Source of the DNA: Nocardiopsis prasina DSM 43845 | GTDB taxonomy: Bacteria > Actinomycetota > Actinomycetes > Streptosporangiales > Streptosporangiaceae | Direction: 5' to 3' | Length of the DNA: 64,000 bases | Assembly (NCBI RefSeq): GCF_000341265.1 | Contig: NZ_ANAE01000208.1 | Location: 1-64,000, forward strand | Shown: piece after piece, positions 45,052 through 53,219 of the stretch | How positions within the stretch are numbered: the first letter of the stretch is position 1 | How the letters are laid out: the number at the start of each line of letters is the position of its first letter | Program-made: the position numbers and the translations under genes | The notes under the pieces: model-generated | Seen by the model: the letters and a program-made list of their open reading frames with translations, nothing else | Database searches by the model: none | What the model was told of the DNA's origin: nothing

Positions 45052-45771
45052 TCAGTGATCGCCCTCCTGGAGCAGCTCGTTCAGGCGCTTCAGGACCCGC
45101 AACTGCGCGGGGTTGTACAACTGAACGAGGGCCTCCGCCATGGTGTGCTTCGCGCGTCGGGCACCGCCCGGTGCGTCCGAGGCCGGGTCAGCCGACCACG
45201 GGTCCCGTTCCCGGCCCCGGTTGACCACCGGCAGCAACCGCACGGCGAGGGCCTCGACGGTGGCGGCGTCCGCGTCCGGAGGTAGGGCCTCGAACTCCAC
45301 GTCCGTCTCCTCGGGTTCGCTGATCATCTCGCGGAACCTGTCCATGGTGTCCTCGCTGAGCACGGAGGAGTACACCATGAGCAGGGACCGCTGCCGCTCG
45401 GAGAAATCTCCGGAGAGGGGGGCGAACTCGGGCGGGACGTGCGCCGGGGCGCGGTGGCGCAGGAGGACCGCCAGTTCCTCCCGTACCCGGTTGAGCCGGT
45501 CGACGGTCGCCTCCAGTTCCCGGTCCAGCGCGCGGATCGCCCCGTCCGGGTCGTCGTCGGCACCGTCCATCGACCCGATCTCCGACAGCGGCACCCCCAG
45601 GTCGCTCAGGCGCCTGATCCGGAGGAGCCGGACCAGGTGCGCGACCTCGTACCGCTTGTATCCGTTCGCCGACCGTTCCGGCACGTCCAGCAGCCCGATC
45701 TGGTGGTAGTAGCGCACGGCCTTCACCGTCGTCCCGGCGAGCTCGGCGACCTGCTGGGTGCTCCACGACAC
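45052..45771 (-). CDS. MerR-family transcriptional regulator
   Basis: This 239-residue protein starts at GTG 45771, preceded by GGGAGG with seven bases spacing; the frame continues upstream through the operator and is not coding there. The N-terminal MerR winged helix is clear (STQQVAELAGTTVKAVRYYH, QIGLLDVPERSANGYKRYEV, HLVRLLRIRRLSDLGVPLSE), followed by a coiled-coil dimer helix (DRELEATVDRLNRVREELAV). The rest has the alpha-helical sensor style of TipA/antibiotic-type MerR proteins, without metal-binding cysteines. It diverges from a SpoIIM-like membrane protein. The 68-base palindrome between them contains two promoters with the 19-base spacers typical for MerR activation, so it probably activates both genes on binding a ligand. 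Confidence 0.93.
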   Translation of the reverse strand: MSWSTQQVAELAGTTVKAVRYYHQIGLLDVPERSANGYKRYEVAHLVRLLRIRRLSDLGVPLSEIGSMDGADDDPDGAIRALDRELEATVDRLNRVREELAVLLRHRAPAHVPPEFAPLSGDFSERQRSLLMVYSSVLSEDTMDRFREMISEPEETDVEFEALPPDADAATVEALAVRLLPVVNRGRERDPWSADPASDAPGGARRAKHTMAEALVQLYNPAQLRVLKRLNELLQEGDH

Positions 45772-45811
45772 GAGTTGCCTCCCTGATCCGCGTGTGACCG
45801 GTGCCTGAGCG

Positions 45812-45879
45812 CATTCCACACCCTGCCCTTGGGGCAGGGTCAAGGGCTTGACCCTGCCCCAAGGGCAGGCCCTGGAATG
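45812..45879. promoter_or_regulatory. Palindromic double promoter/operator of MerR type
   Basis: Two 22-base arms (45823-45844 and 45847-45868) are exact inverse complements around GG, and outer CATTCCA/TGGAATG pairs extend the symmetry. Rightward: -35 TTGACC (45848-45853), 19-base spacer, -10 TGGAAT (45873-45878). Leftward: the same elements at 45843-45838 and 45818-45813. Each spacer contains a dyad; the left one, ACCCTGCCC-TTG-GGGCAGGGT (45820-45840), is perfect. The 19-base spacing is the signature of MerR-activated promoters. Confidence 0.85.
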
Positions 45880-45961
45880 GGCTCCGGTGCGCGGCCGAAC
45901 GGGCGGGGCCGCGCCCCGTCCACTTCGGACCGCCCGCTCACGGACCCTCCAAGGAGCCCAC

Positions 45962-46576
45962 GTGCGACACCTGCGCACACCCTTCCAGATCATCCGCGCG
46001 CACCTCGGCACCTACCTCGTGCTGAACGCCCTGGTGTACGGCCTGTTCCTCCTGGGGATGGGCGCCGCCCTGCTCTTCCCCGAGCTCAACGCCGCCATGG
46101 TCACCTCCCAGGAGGAGGACGGGACGGTGGACCTGGTGACCTCTCTGCTCCAAAACGCCTGGCTGTTCGCCCTGACCATCCTCGCGGTCAACGTGCTGAC
46201 GGTAGCGCTGGCAATGATCCTGCTGCCGTCGATGGTCGTGCCCTTCGCCGGGATCGTCCTGTTCGCCTACAAGGCGTTCACCATCGGTGTCATCCTCGCC
46301 CCGATGGACGCGACGGTGGCGAAGGTCCTGATCCCGCACTCCGTGACCATCCTCATCGAGCTCCAGGCCTACGTGCTCCTCACGCTCGGCGCGTACCTGC
46401 TGGGCCGGGGCTGGGTGCGTCCCCGCACGGTCGGCGCCCGTAACCGCCGGGAGGGGTACCTCCACGGACTGCGGCAGGTCGGTTGGCTGAGCCTGCCCGC
46501 CATGGCGCTGTTCGTCGTCGGCGCGGTCTACGAGGCCTTCTCGCTCATCCACATCGTCCCGTTCCTGGTCACCTGA
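45962..46576 (+). CDS. SpoIIM-like integral membrane protein
   Basis: This 204-residue protein starts at GTG 45962 after AAGGAG. It has five to six membrane segments (LNALVYGLFLLGMGAALLF, LFALTILAVNVLTVALAMIL, PFAGIVLFAYKAFTIGVIL, IELQAYVLLTLGAYLLGRG and the final LSLPAMALFVVGAVYEAFSL). The arrangement with FAYKAFTIGVILAP and LIPHSVTILIELQAYVL resembles stage II sporulation protein M/DUF95 proteins, where a conserved PHG/E motif sits at that place. In sporulating firmicutes SpoIIM helps peptidoglycan degradation; in actinobacteria the role is unknown. Its only visible control is the shared MerR-type promoter, which suggests a stress- or drug-response membrane function. Confidence 0.75.
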   Translation: MRHLRTPFQIIRAHLGTYLVLNALVYGLFLLGMGAALLFPELNAAMVTSQEEDGTVDLVTSLLQNAWLFALTILAVNVLTVALAMILLPSMVVPFAGIVLFAYKAFTIGVILAPMDATVAKVLIPHSVTILIELQAYVLLTLGAYLLGRGWVRPRTVGARNRREGYLHGLRQVGWLSLPAMALFVVGAVYEAFSLIHIVPFLVT

Positions 46577-46697
46577 GGGGTGTAACGCCTCCGGTACCCT
46601 CAGGGAACACCTGGGCCTGGACGTGCTCATCGGCCTGCCGAAGAAGCCCCCGCGACGCACGTGAGGCCACGCCCCGACGGTCGGCCGCGACGGCGGG

Positions 46698-47279
46698 TCA
46701 GGCCCCGGTGCTCAGGGGGCCGATGGCCCGCCTCGCCGCGGCGTACCCCAGGGCCTCCTCCAGTTCGGCCACGGCCAGGCGCATCCGCTCCACGACGGCC
46801 GGGTCGGAGTACTCGCCCCGGGCGTTCGTCCGCGATCCCGCCCGCGAGACCACCACGCAGTCCACGAGGACCGCGCCCAGCAGCGTGAGGGTGGGCATCA
46901 GGGGCGCGTGGGCGCGCATGCCGCCCGCCTGGCCCGGGGAAGCACTCACCAGGAGGGTGGGCTTTCCGACCAGCCCTCCGGAGCCCACCAGCCAGTCGAT
47001 GGCGTTCTTGGTGACCCCGGCCGGACCGTGCGCGTACTCCGGGGTCGCGATCACCACGCCCCCGGCGCGCTCCGCCAGCTCGCGGAACTCCCGGACCGCC
47101 TCCGGCCAGGCGTCCTCGTCGTTCTCCACGTCCGGGTTGAACAACGGCAGACGCCCGGCGAGGTCACCGCCGACCACGGTGATCCGTGTGCCCACTCTCT
47201 GGGCCAGGTCCAGCAGGGCCGCGTTGAACGACCCCCGCCGCAGACTTCCGCAGACGCCCAGCACGACGTGGTCCGGCAT
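46698..47279 (-). CDS. NADPH-dependent FMN reductase family protein
   Basis: This 193-residue flavodoxin-fold protein starts at ATG 47279 after GGAGG. The phosphate-binding loop is GVCGSLRRGSFNAALLDLA. The flavin-ring contacts follow in VVIATPEYAHGPAGVTKNAI, with DWLVGSGGLVGKPTLLVSAS. Members reduce FMN, quinones or azo compounds with NAD(P)H in the cytosol. It is followed on the same strand by nothing close and preceded by an F420-type LLM oxidoreductase gene 88 bases upstream, so the two redox proteins may form a transcription unit. Confidence 0.92.
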   Translation of the reverse strand: MPDHVVLGVCGSLRRGSFNAALLDLAQRVGTRITVVGGDLAGRLPLFNPDVENDEDAWPEAVREFRELAERAGGVVIATPEYAHGPAGVTKNAIDWLVGSGGLVGKPTLLVSASPGQAGGMRAHAPLMPTLTLLGAVLVDCVVVSRAGSRTNARGEYSDPAVVERMRLAVAELEEALGYAAARRAIGPLSTGA

Positions 47280-47367
47280 GTGCCCGCCCTCCGAGATGCC
47301 CGCCTCGCCGTGCCCGTGTTGGCGCGGCGGGGCCCGGCCCCCGGCAGGGGTCCGGGCCACGAGTGTG

Positions 47368-48339
47368 TCACCCCTTCGGCCGCGACAGGTTCCGGATCGG
47401 TTCGGCGAGTTCGGTCTCGAAGAACCTGAAGAAGCCCTCCGGATCGGGGCCGGCGTTGATCAGCGCCAGGTGGTCGAATCCCGCGTCCACGAACTGCCGC
47501 GCCATGTCGATGTGGCGTTCGGGGTCCGGGCCGTACCCGAAGCCCTCCGCCATGTCCTCGGTCCTGACCAGGGCGGTCGCGGCCTCGAAGTTGACCGGGT
47601 TCGGCAGCTCGGCTTGGACCTTCCAGCCGGTGAGTCCGAACCTGAAGAGCTCCCGGGCGGACTCCAACGCGGTGCGGTCGTCGGCGGCCCAGGCCAGGGG
47701 CACCTCGCCGTAACAGGGACCGTTGCCGCCCCGTTCCCGGTAGGTGTCGGTGAGCGCGGAGTCGGGTTCGGTGGCGAAGAGGCCGTCGCCGTGTTCGGCC
47801 GCGAGGCCCGCGGCCCTGGACCCTCCGGCGGCCACGACCACCCGGGGCGGGAGTTCGGGGAGGTCGAAGACACGCGCGTCCTCCAGGACCAGGTGCTCAC
47901 CTCGGTAGGAGTGGTAGCCGCCGGACCAGAGCAGCCGCATGATCTCCACGGCCTCCACCAGCATGTCGTGGCGCACCGCCACGTCGGGCCACCCCCGGCC
48001 CACCACGTGCTCGTTGAGGCGCTCCCCCGCGCCCACACCGAGCGTGAACCGGCCCTCGGAGAGGATCGCCGTGGTGGCCGCCGCCTGCGCGACGATGGCC
48101 GGGTGGACCCGCAGGAAAGGGCAGGTCACACCGGTGGCGATCTCGATCCGTCCGGTCCGTTCGGCGATCGCGGCCAGCATGGACCACACGAACCCGGAGT
48201 GCCCGTGGCTGAACAGCCACGGATGGAAGTGGTCGCTGATCTCGACGAAGTCGAACCCGGCCCGCTCGGCGCGTACCGCCTGTTCCACGATCTCGCGGGG
48301 CCCGTAGCCCTCGGCGAAGAGCTTGTAGCCGATCCGCAT
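47368..48339 (-). CDS. F420-dependent LLM-class oxidoreductase, glucose-6-phosphate dehydrogenase-like
   Basis: This 323-residue protein starts at ATG 48339 after GAGGAGG. Motifs fit the F420-dependent G6PDH-like group (TIGR03557 type): RIGYKLFAEGYGPREIVEQA, FVEISDHFHPWLFSHGHSGF, RIEIATGVTCPFLRVHPAIV, AQAAATTAILSEGRFTLGVG with GERLNEHVVGRGWP, and VVVAAGGSRAAGLAAEHGDG. Reactions in this group oxidise sugars, alcohols or other substrates while reducing F420. The individual substrate is unknown. The gene probably forms an operon with the downstream FMN reductase. Confidence 0.92.
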   Translation of the reverse strand: MRIGYKLFAEGYGPREIVEQAVRAERAGFDFVEISDHFHPWLFSHGHSGFVWSMLAAIAERTGRIEIATGVTCPFLRVHPAIVAQAAATTAILSEGRFTLGVGAGERLNEHVVGRGWPDVAVRHDMLVEAVEIMRLLWSGGYHSYRGEHLVLEDARVFDLPELPPRVVVAAGGSRAAGLAAEHGDGLFATEPDSALTDTYRERGGNGPCYGEVPLAWAADDRTALESARELFRFGLTGWKVQAELPNPVNFEAATALVRTEDMAEGFGYGPDPERHIDMARQFVDAGFDHLALINAGPDPEGFFRFFETELAEPIRNLSRPKG

Positions 48340-48602
48340 GCGTACCTCCTCGACCGGTTTCCTGATCGTGTCCGGTTCCACCTGTGGCCCTGACCCGTGC
48401 GACCTCTACGGAAACTCCATCTCCCGGAAAGACGTGCCGTACCGAGGGCGGACTCGCGGCACCGAGTACGTGTGCGGCTCCCACCCGTCGGACAGGGCGC
48501 GAGCGAGGATTCAAGGATGGGAGGGCCAGCATGGACGACCGACGACCACCCGGGACCCGGTCGCCGACCATCGGGGGCTCGGCGACCGGGTACGCCTTCT
48601 GG

Positions 48603-49037
48603 TCAGCGGGAGCGCCGCCGTGAGGATCCGCTCCGTGAGGTGCGCCGGTCGCTCTCCTTGCGCAGGGCCTCCACCAGCTCGTCCTTGGTCATGCTGGAGC
48701 GGCCACGGACGTCGAGCTGCCGGGCCCGCTTGTAGAGGTGGTCCTTGGTGGCCTCGGCGTCCACTCCCCCCGCGGTGGGACGGTCGGCGCCGGGACGCCG
48801 CCCGGCCCTCGGGTTCTTCGCCTGCTCGTCCGAGGGTCCGCTCCCGTTCCCCTCCTTGGCCTCCCAGTGGTCGCCGACCTTCTCGAACTTGCGCTTGACG
48901 GCGGCGAAGGCGACCCGGTGGGCCCGCTCGCCCTCCCCGTACTCGTCGACCGCGCTGTCGTGCGCCTCGATCCAGGTACGCTGCGCCTTCTTCGGCGACC
49001 TGCGCAGGGTGTCGGGCAGTTCGTCCACACCGGGCAT
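48603..49037 (-). CDS. ChaB-family protein with C-terminal Rho/SAP-like helical domain
   Basis: This 144-residue protein starts at ATG 49037, since GGGAG is correctly spaced from it but too close to the ATG at 49046. The N-terminal ChaB domain reads VDELPDTLRRSPKKAQRTWI, EAHDSAVDEYGEGERAHRVA and FAAVKRKFEKVGDHWEAK. A low-complexity linker follows, then a Rho-N/SAP-like helix pair (TKDHLYKRARQLDVRGRSSM, TKDELVEALRKESDRR) and an Arg/Ser tail. Such proteins are small, basic and probably bind DNA or RNA; the link of ChaB to cation transport in enterobacteria is indirect. Actinobacteria have many copies of unknown function. Confidence 0.9.
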   Translation of the reverse strand: MPGVDELPDTLRRSPKKAQRTWIEAHDSAVDEYGEGERAHRVAFAAVKRKFEKVGDHWEAKEGNGSGPSDEQAKNPRAGRRPGADRPTAGGVDAEATKDHLYKRARQLDVRGRSSMTKDELVEALRKESDRRTSRSGSSRRRSR

Positions 49038-49201
49038 CGTTCTCATCTCCCGCCGAGGTCAGGTGTCCTTCGGGCTGGTGAACCGTTCACTGTTCCCGTA
49101 ACCGGCGGGGGCGGGCGCGAAACTCCGGCGGTCCGACGGGATGCCCGGCCGGGATGGGTGGGTGGGCGGGAGACGATACCGGGCGTCCGCCCGGGTGAAG
49201 A

Positions 49202-49600
49202 TCAGGTGGGGTGGCGGGCGGCGGCGATCTCATCCCGGTGTTCCATCGCCCAGGAGGCCAGGGCGGACAGGGGTTCCAACAGCGTCCGACCCAGCGGGGT
49301 GAGGCTGTACTCCACGCTCGGTGGGACGGTGGGGAACACCTCCCGGTGCACCAGGCCGTCCTCCACCAGTCCGCGCAGGGTGCGGGTCAGCATCCGCTGG
49401 CTGATGTCCTCGATGGCGCGGTGGAGTTCGTTGAACCGATGCGCGCGTTGACCCAGCAGGACCACCACCAGCACCGTCCACTTGTCGCCGACCCGTCGGA
49501 GCACGGCGGTGACCGGGCAGCGCTCGTGCTCCTCCGCCGGGACCGGGTTCGGCAACGGGGTCCCGACGATGAAGGGCACATCCGTGTGCGTACCTGACAT
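49202..49600 (-). CDS. HxlR-family transcriptional regulator
   Basis: This 132-residue winged-helix protein starts at ATG 49600. The family signature is complete: CPVTAVLRRVGDKWTVLVVV with the conserved Cys, LLGQRAHRFNELHRAIEDIS, QRMLTRTLRGLVEDGLVHRE and PPSVEYSLTPLGRTLLEPLS. HxlR proteins respond to aldehydes, quinones or redox stress and usually regulate a divergent neighbour. Here that is a short-chain dehydrogenase gene 72 bases away, which appears broken, so the regulator may have lost its main target. Confidence 0.94.
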   Translation of the reverse strand: MSGTHTDVPFIVGTPLPNPVPAEEHERCPVTAVLRRVGDKWTVLVVVLLGQRAHRFNELHRAIEDISQRMLTRTLRGLVEDGLVHREVFPTVPPSVEYSLTPLGRTLLEPLSALASWAMEHRDEIAAARHPT

Positions 49601-49672
49601 CAGACTGCCTTCTTCCCAGTGGGCGCGGGGTCACCGATGATGAGGTGCCCACCCAAAGTAACCGGGAGAGCC

Positions 49673-50570
49673 ATGAGCACGAAAGCCCCGAGGCCCGGTG
49701 GCACCGGCCGTCAGCGCGTGATCGTCGTCAGCGGCGCGACCGACGGTATGGGGCGTGCGTTCGCCCGCCCTGGCCCGGGCACGGTCCGGTGACTCGGTGG
49801 TGGCGCTCGGCAGCAACCCGGAGAAGGGGCGGCGCCTCCTGGAGGAGGGGGCCCGGTCGGGCGCGGCGGGAGGGATCGAGTTCGTCCGGGTCGACCTGGC
49901 CAGCGTCGGCGGCACGCGGTCGGCGATCGCCCGGATCGTCGCGACCCACGAAGCCGTCGACTCGCTCGTGCTGTTCGCCAACCGGCACAGCCCGCGACGT
50001 GTGCTCACCGAGGACGGGCTGGAGCGCACCTTCGCCCTCTACTACCTCAGCCGCTTCCTGCTGGGAGAAGGGCTCGGACCCCTGCTGCGGCGCGGTGCCC
50101 GCCTGGTCATCGTGAACGTCGCCGGTGTGGGGGCCAGGGCGGGCCGCATCCACTGGGACGACCTGCGGCTCGACCACCGCTACGGCACGGTGCGGGCACA
50201 GCTCCAGGCGGGGCGCGCCAACGACCTCCTCGGGGTGTCCCACGCCGCCCGGCCCGGTGAGACGGTCCCCTACGTGCTCTACCATCCGGGCTTCACCCGG
50301 AGCGGTGATCTCGGCCCGCTCCCGGCCCCGGCACGGCTGTTGATCCGGGCGCTCGCCCGGGTCGCGGCCCGCCCCGTGGAGGAGTCCGTCGCCCCCGTCC
50401 ACGGGTTCGTGGACGACCCACCGAAGGCGCCGCTCACGGCCATCGACCGTGGCCGGTCCCTGCCGCTGGACCTTCCTACCCTGGCCCCCGGGGACGCCGA
50501 GCGTCTGGCCGAGGTCACGCGGGAGCTCCTCCGAACAATCCCCTCGGGAGGCGGGAGACACGAGCGCTGA
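49673..50570 (+). pseudogene. Short-chain dehydrogenase (SDR), frameshifted and without catalytic residues
   Basis: The start ATG 49673 follows GGGAGAG and gives the Rossmann start QRVIVVSGATDGMGRAFAR. The frame then breaks near 49766-49770 and the protein continues in another frame as ALARARSGDSVVALGSNPEK to 50570. One missing G (CGC-GCC) explains it. The rest looks SDR-like (IEFVRVDLASVGGTRSAIAR, LVLFANRHSPRRVLTEDGLE, LVIVNVAGVGARAGRI), but at the YxxxK position the sequence is RAQLQAGRANDLL instead of the usual AYSQSKLAN, so both catalytic Tyr and Lys are absent. It is therefore likely non-enzymatic even if the frame is restored. It diverges from an HxlR regulator. Confidence 0.75.
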
Positions 50571-50582
50571 CGGCCGGGCGGC

Positions 50583-51299
50583 TCAGGACGGGAGGCTGGC
50601 GCCGGCGAACAGTACCAGCAGGGGCAGGGCCAGGTTGTTGACCGAGTGGACGGCCACGGCGGGCCAGACCGAACCGCTGCGGCGCATGACCTCGGCGGCG
50701 ATCACGCCCACCACGAAGGCGGCGGGCAGGATGAGGTTGACGCCATGGAAGACGGCGAAGATCGCCGAGCTTCCGAGGACACCGATCCACGGGCCGTAGC
50801 GCAGCAGGGCGTTCGTGACGACCCCGCGGAACAGGAACTCCTCACCGATCGGGGTGAGCACGGCCAGGAAGAGGATGGTGAGGACGAGGCCGATCACGCC
50901 GCTGCCCGCCGTGTCGTAGTACACACCCTGGGGATTGCTCTCGTACCCGGTCAGGCTGGTGATGGCCATGATCACGAACCCCTTCAGCACGAGCGCGATC
51001 ACACCCCACCCGGCGCCGATGAGCATCCAGCGCCACGTGGTGCGCCGGACGCCGAAGGCCGCGAGGGAGCGAAGGCGCACCGCGTAGGCCACTCCGAATC
51101 CCAGGAGGCCGCCGACTCCGGACCACGCGGAGACGAGGAGTCCGTAGACCATCGGGTCCAGGTCGAGTGGCCCGACCGGGCCGAGGAGCACGAGGGCGAC
51201 GACGCTGATCATCACACCGAGCAGGCCGAGCACGACCTCGGGCCAACCCGGGCGGGTCGGGGCGGTGTCCTGGAGGCGGACGCTGTGCTCCGTGGACAT
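50583..51299 (-). CDS. CPBP intramembrane metalloprotease
   Basis: This 238-residue protein starts at ATG 51299 after GAGGAG. It has about seven hydrophobic segments and the CPBP/Abi motifs: motif 1 LTPIGEEFLFRGVVTNALLR (EExxxR with two Glu), motif 2 FAVFHGVNLI (FxxxH) and motif 3 VAVHSVNNLALPL (HxxxN). These are Rce1-like intramembrane proteases; in bacteria some protect against self-made bacteriocins, others are uncharacterised. It lies downstream of the ABC permease gene on the same strand (101 bases gap) and may belong to that transcription unit. The end is 12 bases from the end of the convergent SDR remnant. Confidence 0.94.
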   Translation of the reverse strand: MSTEHSVRLQDTAPTRPGWPEVVLGLLGVMISVVALVLLGPVGPLDLDPMVYGLLVSAWSGVGGLLGFGVAYAVRLRSLAAFGVRRTTWRWMLIGAGWGVIALVLKGFVIMAITSLTGYESNPQGVYYDTAGSGVIGLVLTILFLAVLTPIGEEFLFRGVVTNALLRYGPWIGVLGSSAIFAVFHGVNLILPAAFVVGVIAAEVMRRSGSVWPAVAVHSVNNLALPLLVLFAGASLPS

Positions 51300-51400
51300 C
51301 GTGGGCTCCTCGGTGTGGAAGTGGGTTCGGGTGGGTGGGGTCGTCGGCCGGACGGGGGCGGAGCCGGTGCCGCCCTGGCCGTCCGGCCCGTGCTGATCCG

Positions 51401-52120
51401 TCAACGACGCGGTTCCCAGCGGAAGACCCGGGTGGCGAGGGCGACGGCCACGACGACCCACGCCAGGGTGGGCGCCAGGAGGAGCAGGGCCTCGGAGACG
51501 GCGACGCCGCCGTTCCAGGCGTTGACCACCAGTTCGGCGGCGGAACCGCCGGGGAGCAGGCGCTTGACCAGGGTGAGTTCCTCGGTGCCGGTGAACCCCA
51601 CCCAGCCGGAGATGGCGAGCACGCCGATCATGACGGGCAGCGTGGTCACCTGCGCGTGCTCGGGTGAGGTGGTGACCCCGGCCGTGGCCAGGGCGAGGCC
51701 GAGCATCATGACCACCGTGGTCAGGACCGCCGACACCAGCAGGAGCGGCTGGGCGGGCGCTGCGGCGACCACGGACAGCACGGTGAGGACCACGGCGACC
51801 TGCACGAGGGTCACGGCGGTGACCGGCAGCAGCAGCCCGGTGAGGATGCGGACGTCGTCCGCGGCCGTCGAGCGCAGCCGCTTGAGGAAGAGGTTCTGGC
51901 GGCGCGACGCGAGCGTGGTCACGGCGGTCGTGTAGAGGGCCATCACCACCACGAGGAACATGAGGACCGAGGCGACGGCGCCCAGGTCCAGCAGGTCGGG
52001 CGCGCGGTCGTGCAGGTACATGTAGAAGGCGCTGCCGGCGAGGGGCACCAGGAGCATGGTGACCAGGACGAGCCGGTTCCGGAGGATCTGGATCAGCTCA
52101 CTCCGAGCGATGGCGAGCAT
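51401..52120 (-). CDS. ABC-2 type transporter permease
   Basis: This 239-residue membrane protein starts at ATG 52120. It opens with the amphipathic start typical of ABC-2 permeases (IARSELIQILRNRLVLVTML). Six membrane segments follow (SVLMFLVVVMALYTTAVTTL, TLVQVAVVLTVLSVVAAAPA, LLLVSAVLTTVVMMLGLALA, TLPVMIGVLAISGWVGF and a final LLLAPTLAWVVVAVALATRV), with the cytoplasmic loop ASRRQNLFLKRLRSTAADDV after segment two. It is encoded 43 bases after the ATPase gene and pairs with it as an exporter of unknown substrate, probably a drug or peptide. Confidence 0.92.
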   Translation of the reverse strand: MLAIARSELIQILRNRLVLVTMLLVPLAGSAFYMYLHDRAPDLLDLGAVASVLMFLVVVMALYTTAVTTLASRRQNLFLKRLRSTAADDVRILTGLLLPVTAVTLVQVAVVLTVLSVVAAAPAQPLLLVSAVLTTVVMMLGLALATAGVTTSPEHAQVTTLPVMIGVLAISGWVGFTGTEELTLVKRLLPGGSAAELVVNAWNGGVAVSEALLLLAPTLAWVVVAVALATRVFRWEPRR

Positions 52121-52163
52121 GGTGGGTTCCTTTGCGTGAAGGGTGTACGGGGCCGGGGCCGCG

Positions 52164-53057
52164 TTACTCGGTGCCGATGGAGCGGAAAACGTCGTCGAGC
52201 CGCGTGGGCCCGGCCTGGAGGTCGCCCAGTTCCACCGCGTGCTCCCGGGCCCAGTCCAGGAGGACGTGCAGGTCCTTCTGGAGGCTGGTGGTCTCGACGA
52301 GGAGGGAGCCGTCGCCCTGGGGCACGCCGGGGAGCGGCGGCTCCGGGGCGGACGCCGCCAGGGTGAACCGGACCGTCGCGGGCAGGGTCCGGGTGAGCTC
52401 GGAGACTGTCCCCTCCCGGTGGAACACCCCGCGGTGCATGAGCCCGATCCGGTCGGCGCGCTGCTGCGCCTCCTCCAGGTAGTGCGTGGTCAGGATGATG
52501 GTGGACCCGTCCTCGCGCAGTCGGTCCACGGCGTCCCAGAGGTCGTCCCGGGACTGGATGTCCAGTCCGGTGGTGGGCTCGTCCAGGAAGACGAGTTCCG
52601 GGGTGCCGTAGACGGCGGTGGCGAAGTCCAGGCGGCGCTTCTCACCGCCGGAGAGTTGGGAGACCCGCGTTCCGGCCTTCTTCGTGAGGCCGACGACGTC
52701 CAGCAGTCGCTCGGCCCGGTCGGTGCGCCCGGAGAGGCTGCCGATGAGCCGGACCGACTCCCTGACGGTGAGGTCGGGTGAGAACCCGCTCTCCTGGAGC
52801 ATGATCCCGGTCCGGGGGCGCACGGCCCGTCGGTCGCGCGGGTCGTGTCCGAACACCCGCACGGTGCCCGAGGTGGCGGCGCGGTGACCCTCGATCGTCT
52901 CCAGGGTGGACGTCTTGCCCGCGCCGTTCGTGCCGAGCAGGGCGTAGAACTCGCCCCGACCCACCTGGAAGGAGAGGTCGCGGACGGCGTGGAAGTCGCC
53001 GTAGCGGACGTTCAGGCCCTCGACGTCGATGACTGGTGTGGCGGCTGTTGAGGTCAT
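52164..53057 (-). CDS. ABC transporter ATP-binding protein
   Basis: This 297-residue protein starts at ATG 53057. The nucleotide-binding motifs are complete: Walker A ALLGTNGAGKTSTLETIEGH, Q-loop GIMLQESGFSPDLTVRESV, signature VSQLSGGEKRRLDFATAVYG, Walker B LVFLDEPTTGLDIQSRDDLW and the switch His in TIILTTHYLEEAQQRADRIG. A C-terminal extension of about 80 residues (DVFRSIGTE end) is typical of DrrA/NatA-like exporters. It works with the adjacent permease. The two-component genes begin 163 bases away on the other strand and probably control this transporter, as in DesKR- and LiaRS-like loci. Confidence 0.95.
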   Translation of the reverse strand: MTSTAATPVIDVEGLNVRYGDFHAVRDLSFQVGRGEFYALLGTNGAGKTSTLETIEGHRAATSGTVRVFGHDPRDRRAVRPRTGIMLQESGFSPDLTVRESVRLIGSLSGRTDRAERLLDVVGLTKKAGTRVSQLSGGEKRRLDFATAVYGTPELVFLDEPTTGLDIQSRDDLWDAVDRLREDGSTIILTTHYLEEAQQRADRIGLMHRGVFHREGTVSELTRTLPATVRFTLAASAPEPPLPGVPQGDGSLLVETTSLQKDLHVLLDWAREHAVELGDLQAGPTRLDDVFRSIGTE

Positions 53058-53219
53058 GTCCCCATTCCAGCCGTGCGGGCGGATTCCCGGCAGTGCGGCC
53101 GTGTCACGACCCGGCGGTGACATCCGTGGGGCCAGGAGGTGACGTGGTGTCACTGGTGGGTCGACGGGGCCGGAAGAATACTGGGACGGTCCACGCAGTC
53201 GTTCCCCGGAAGGGTCCGC

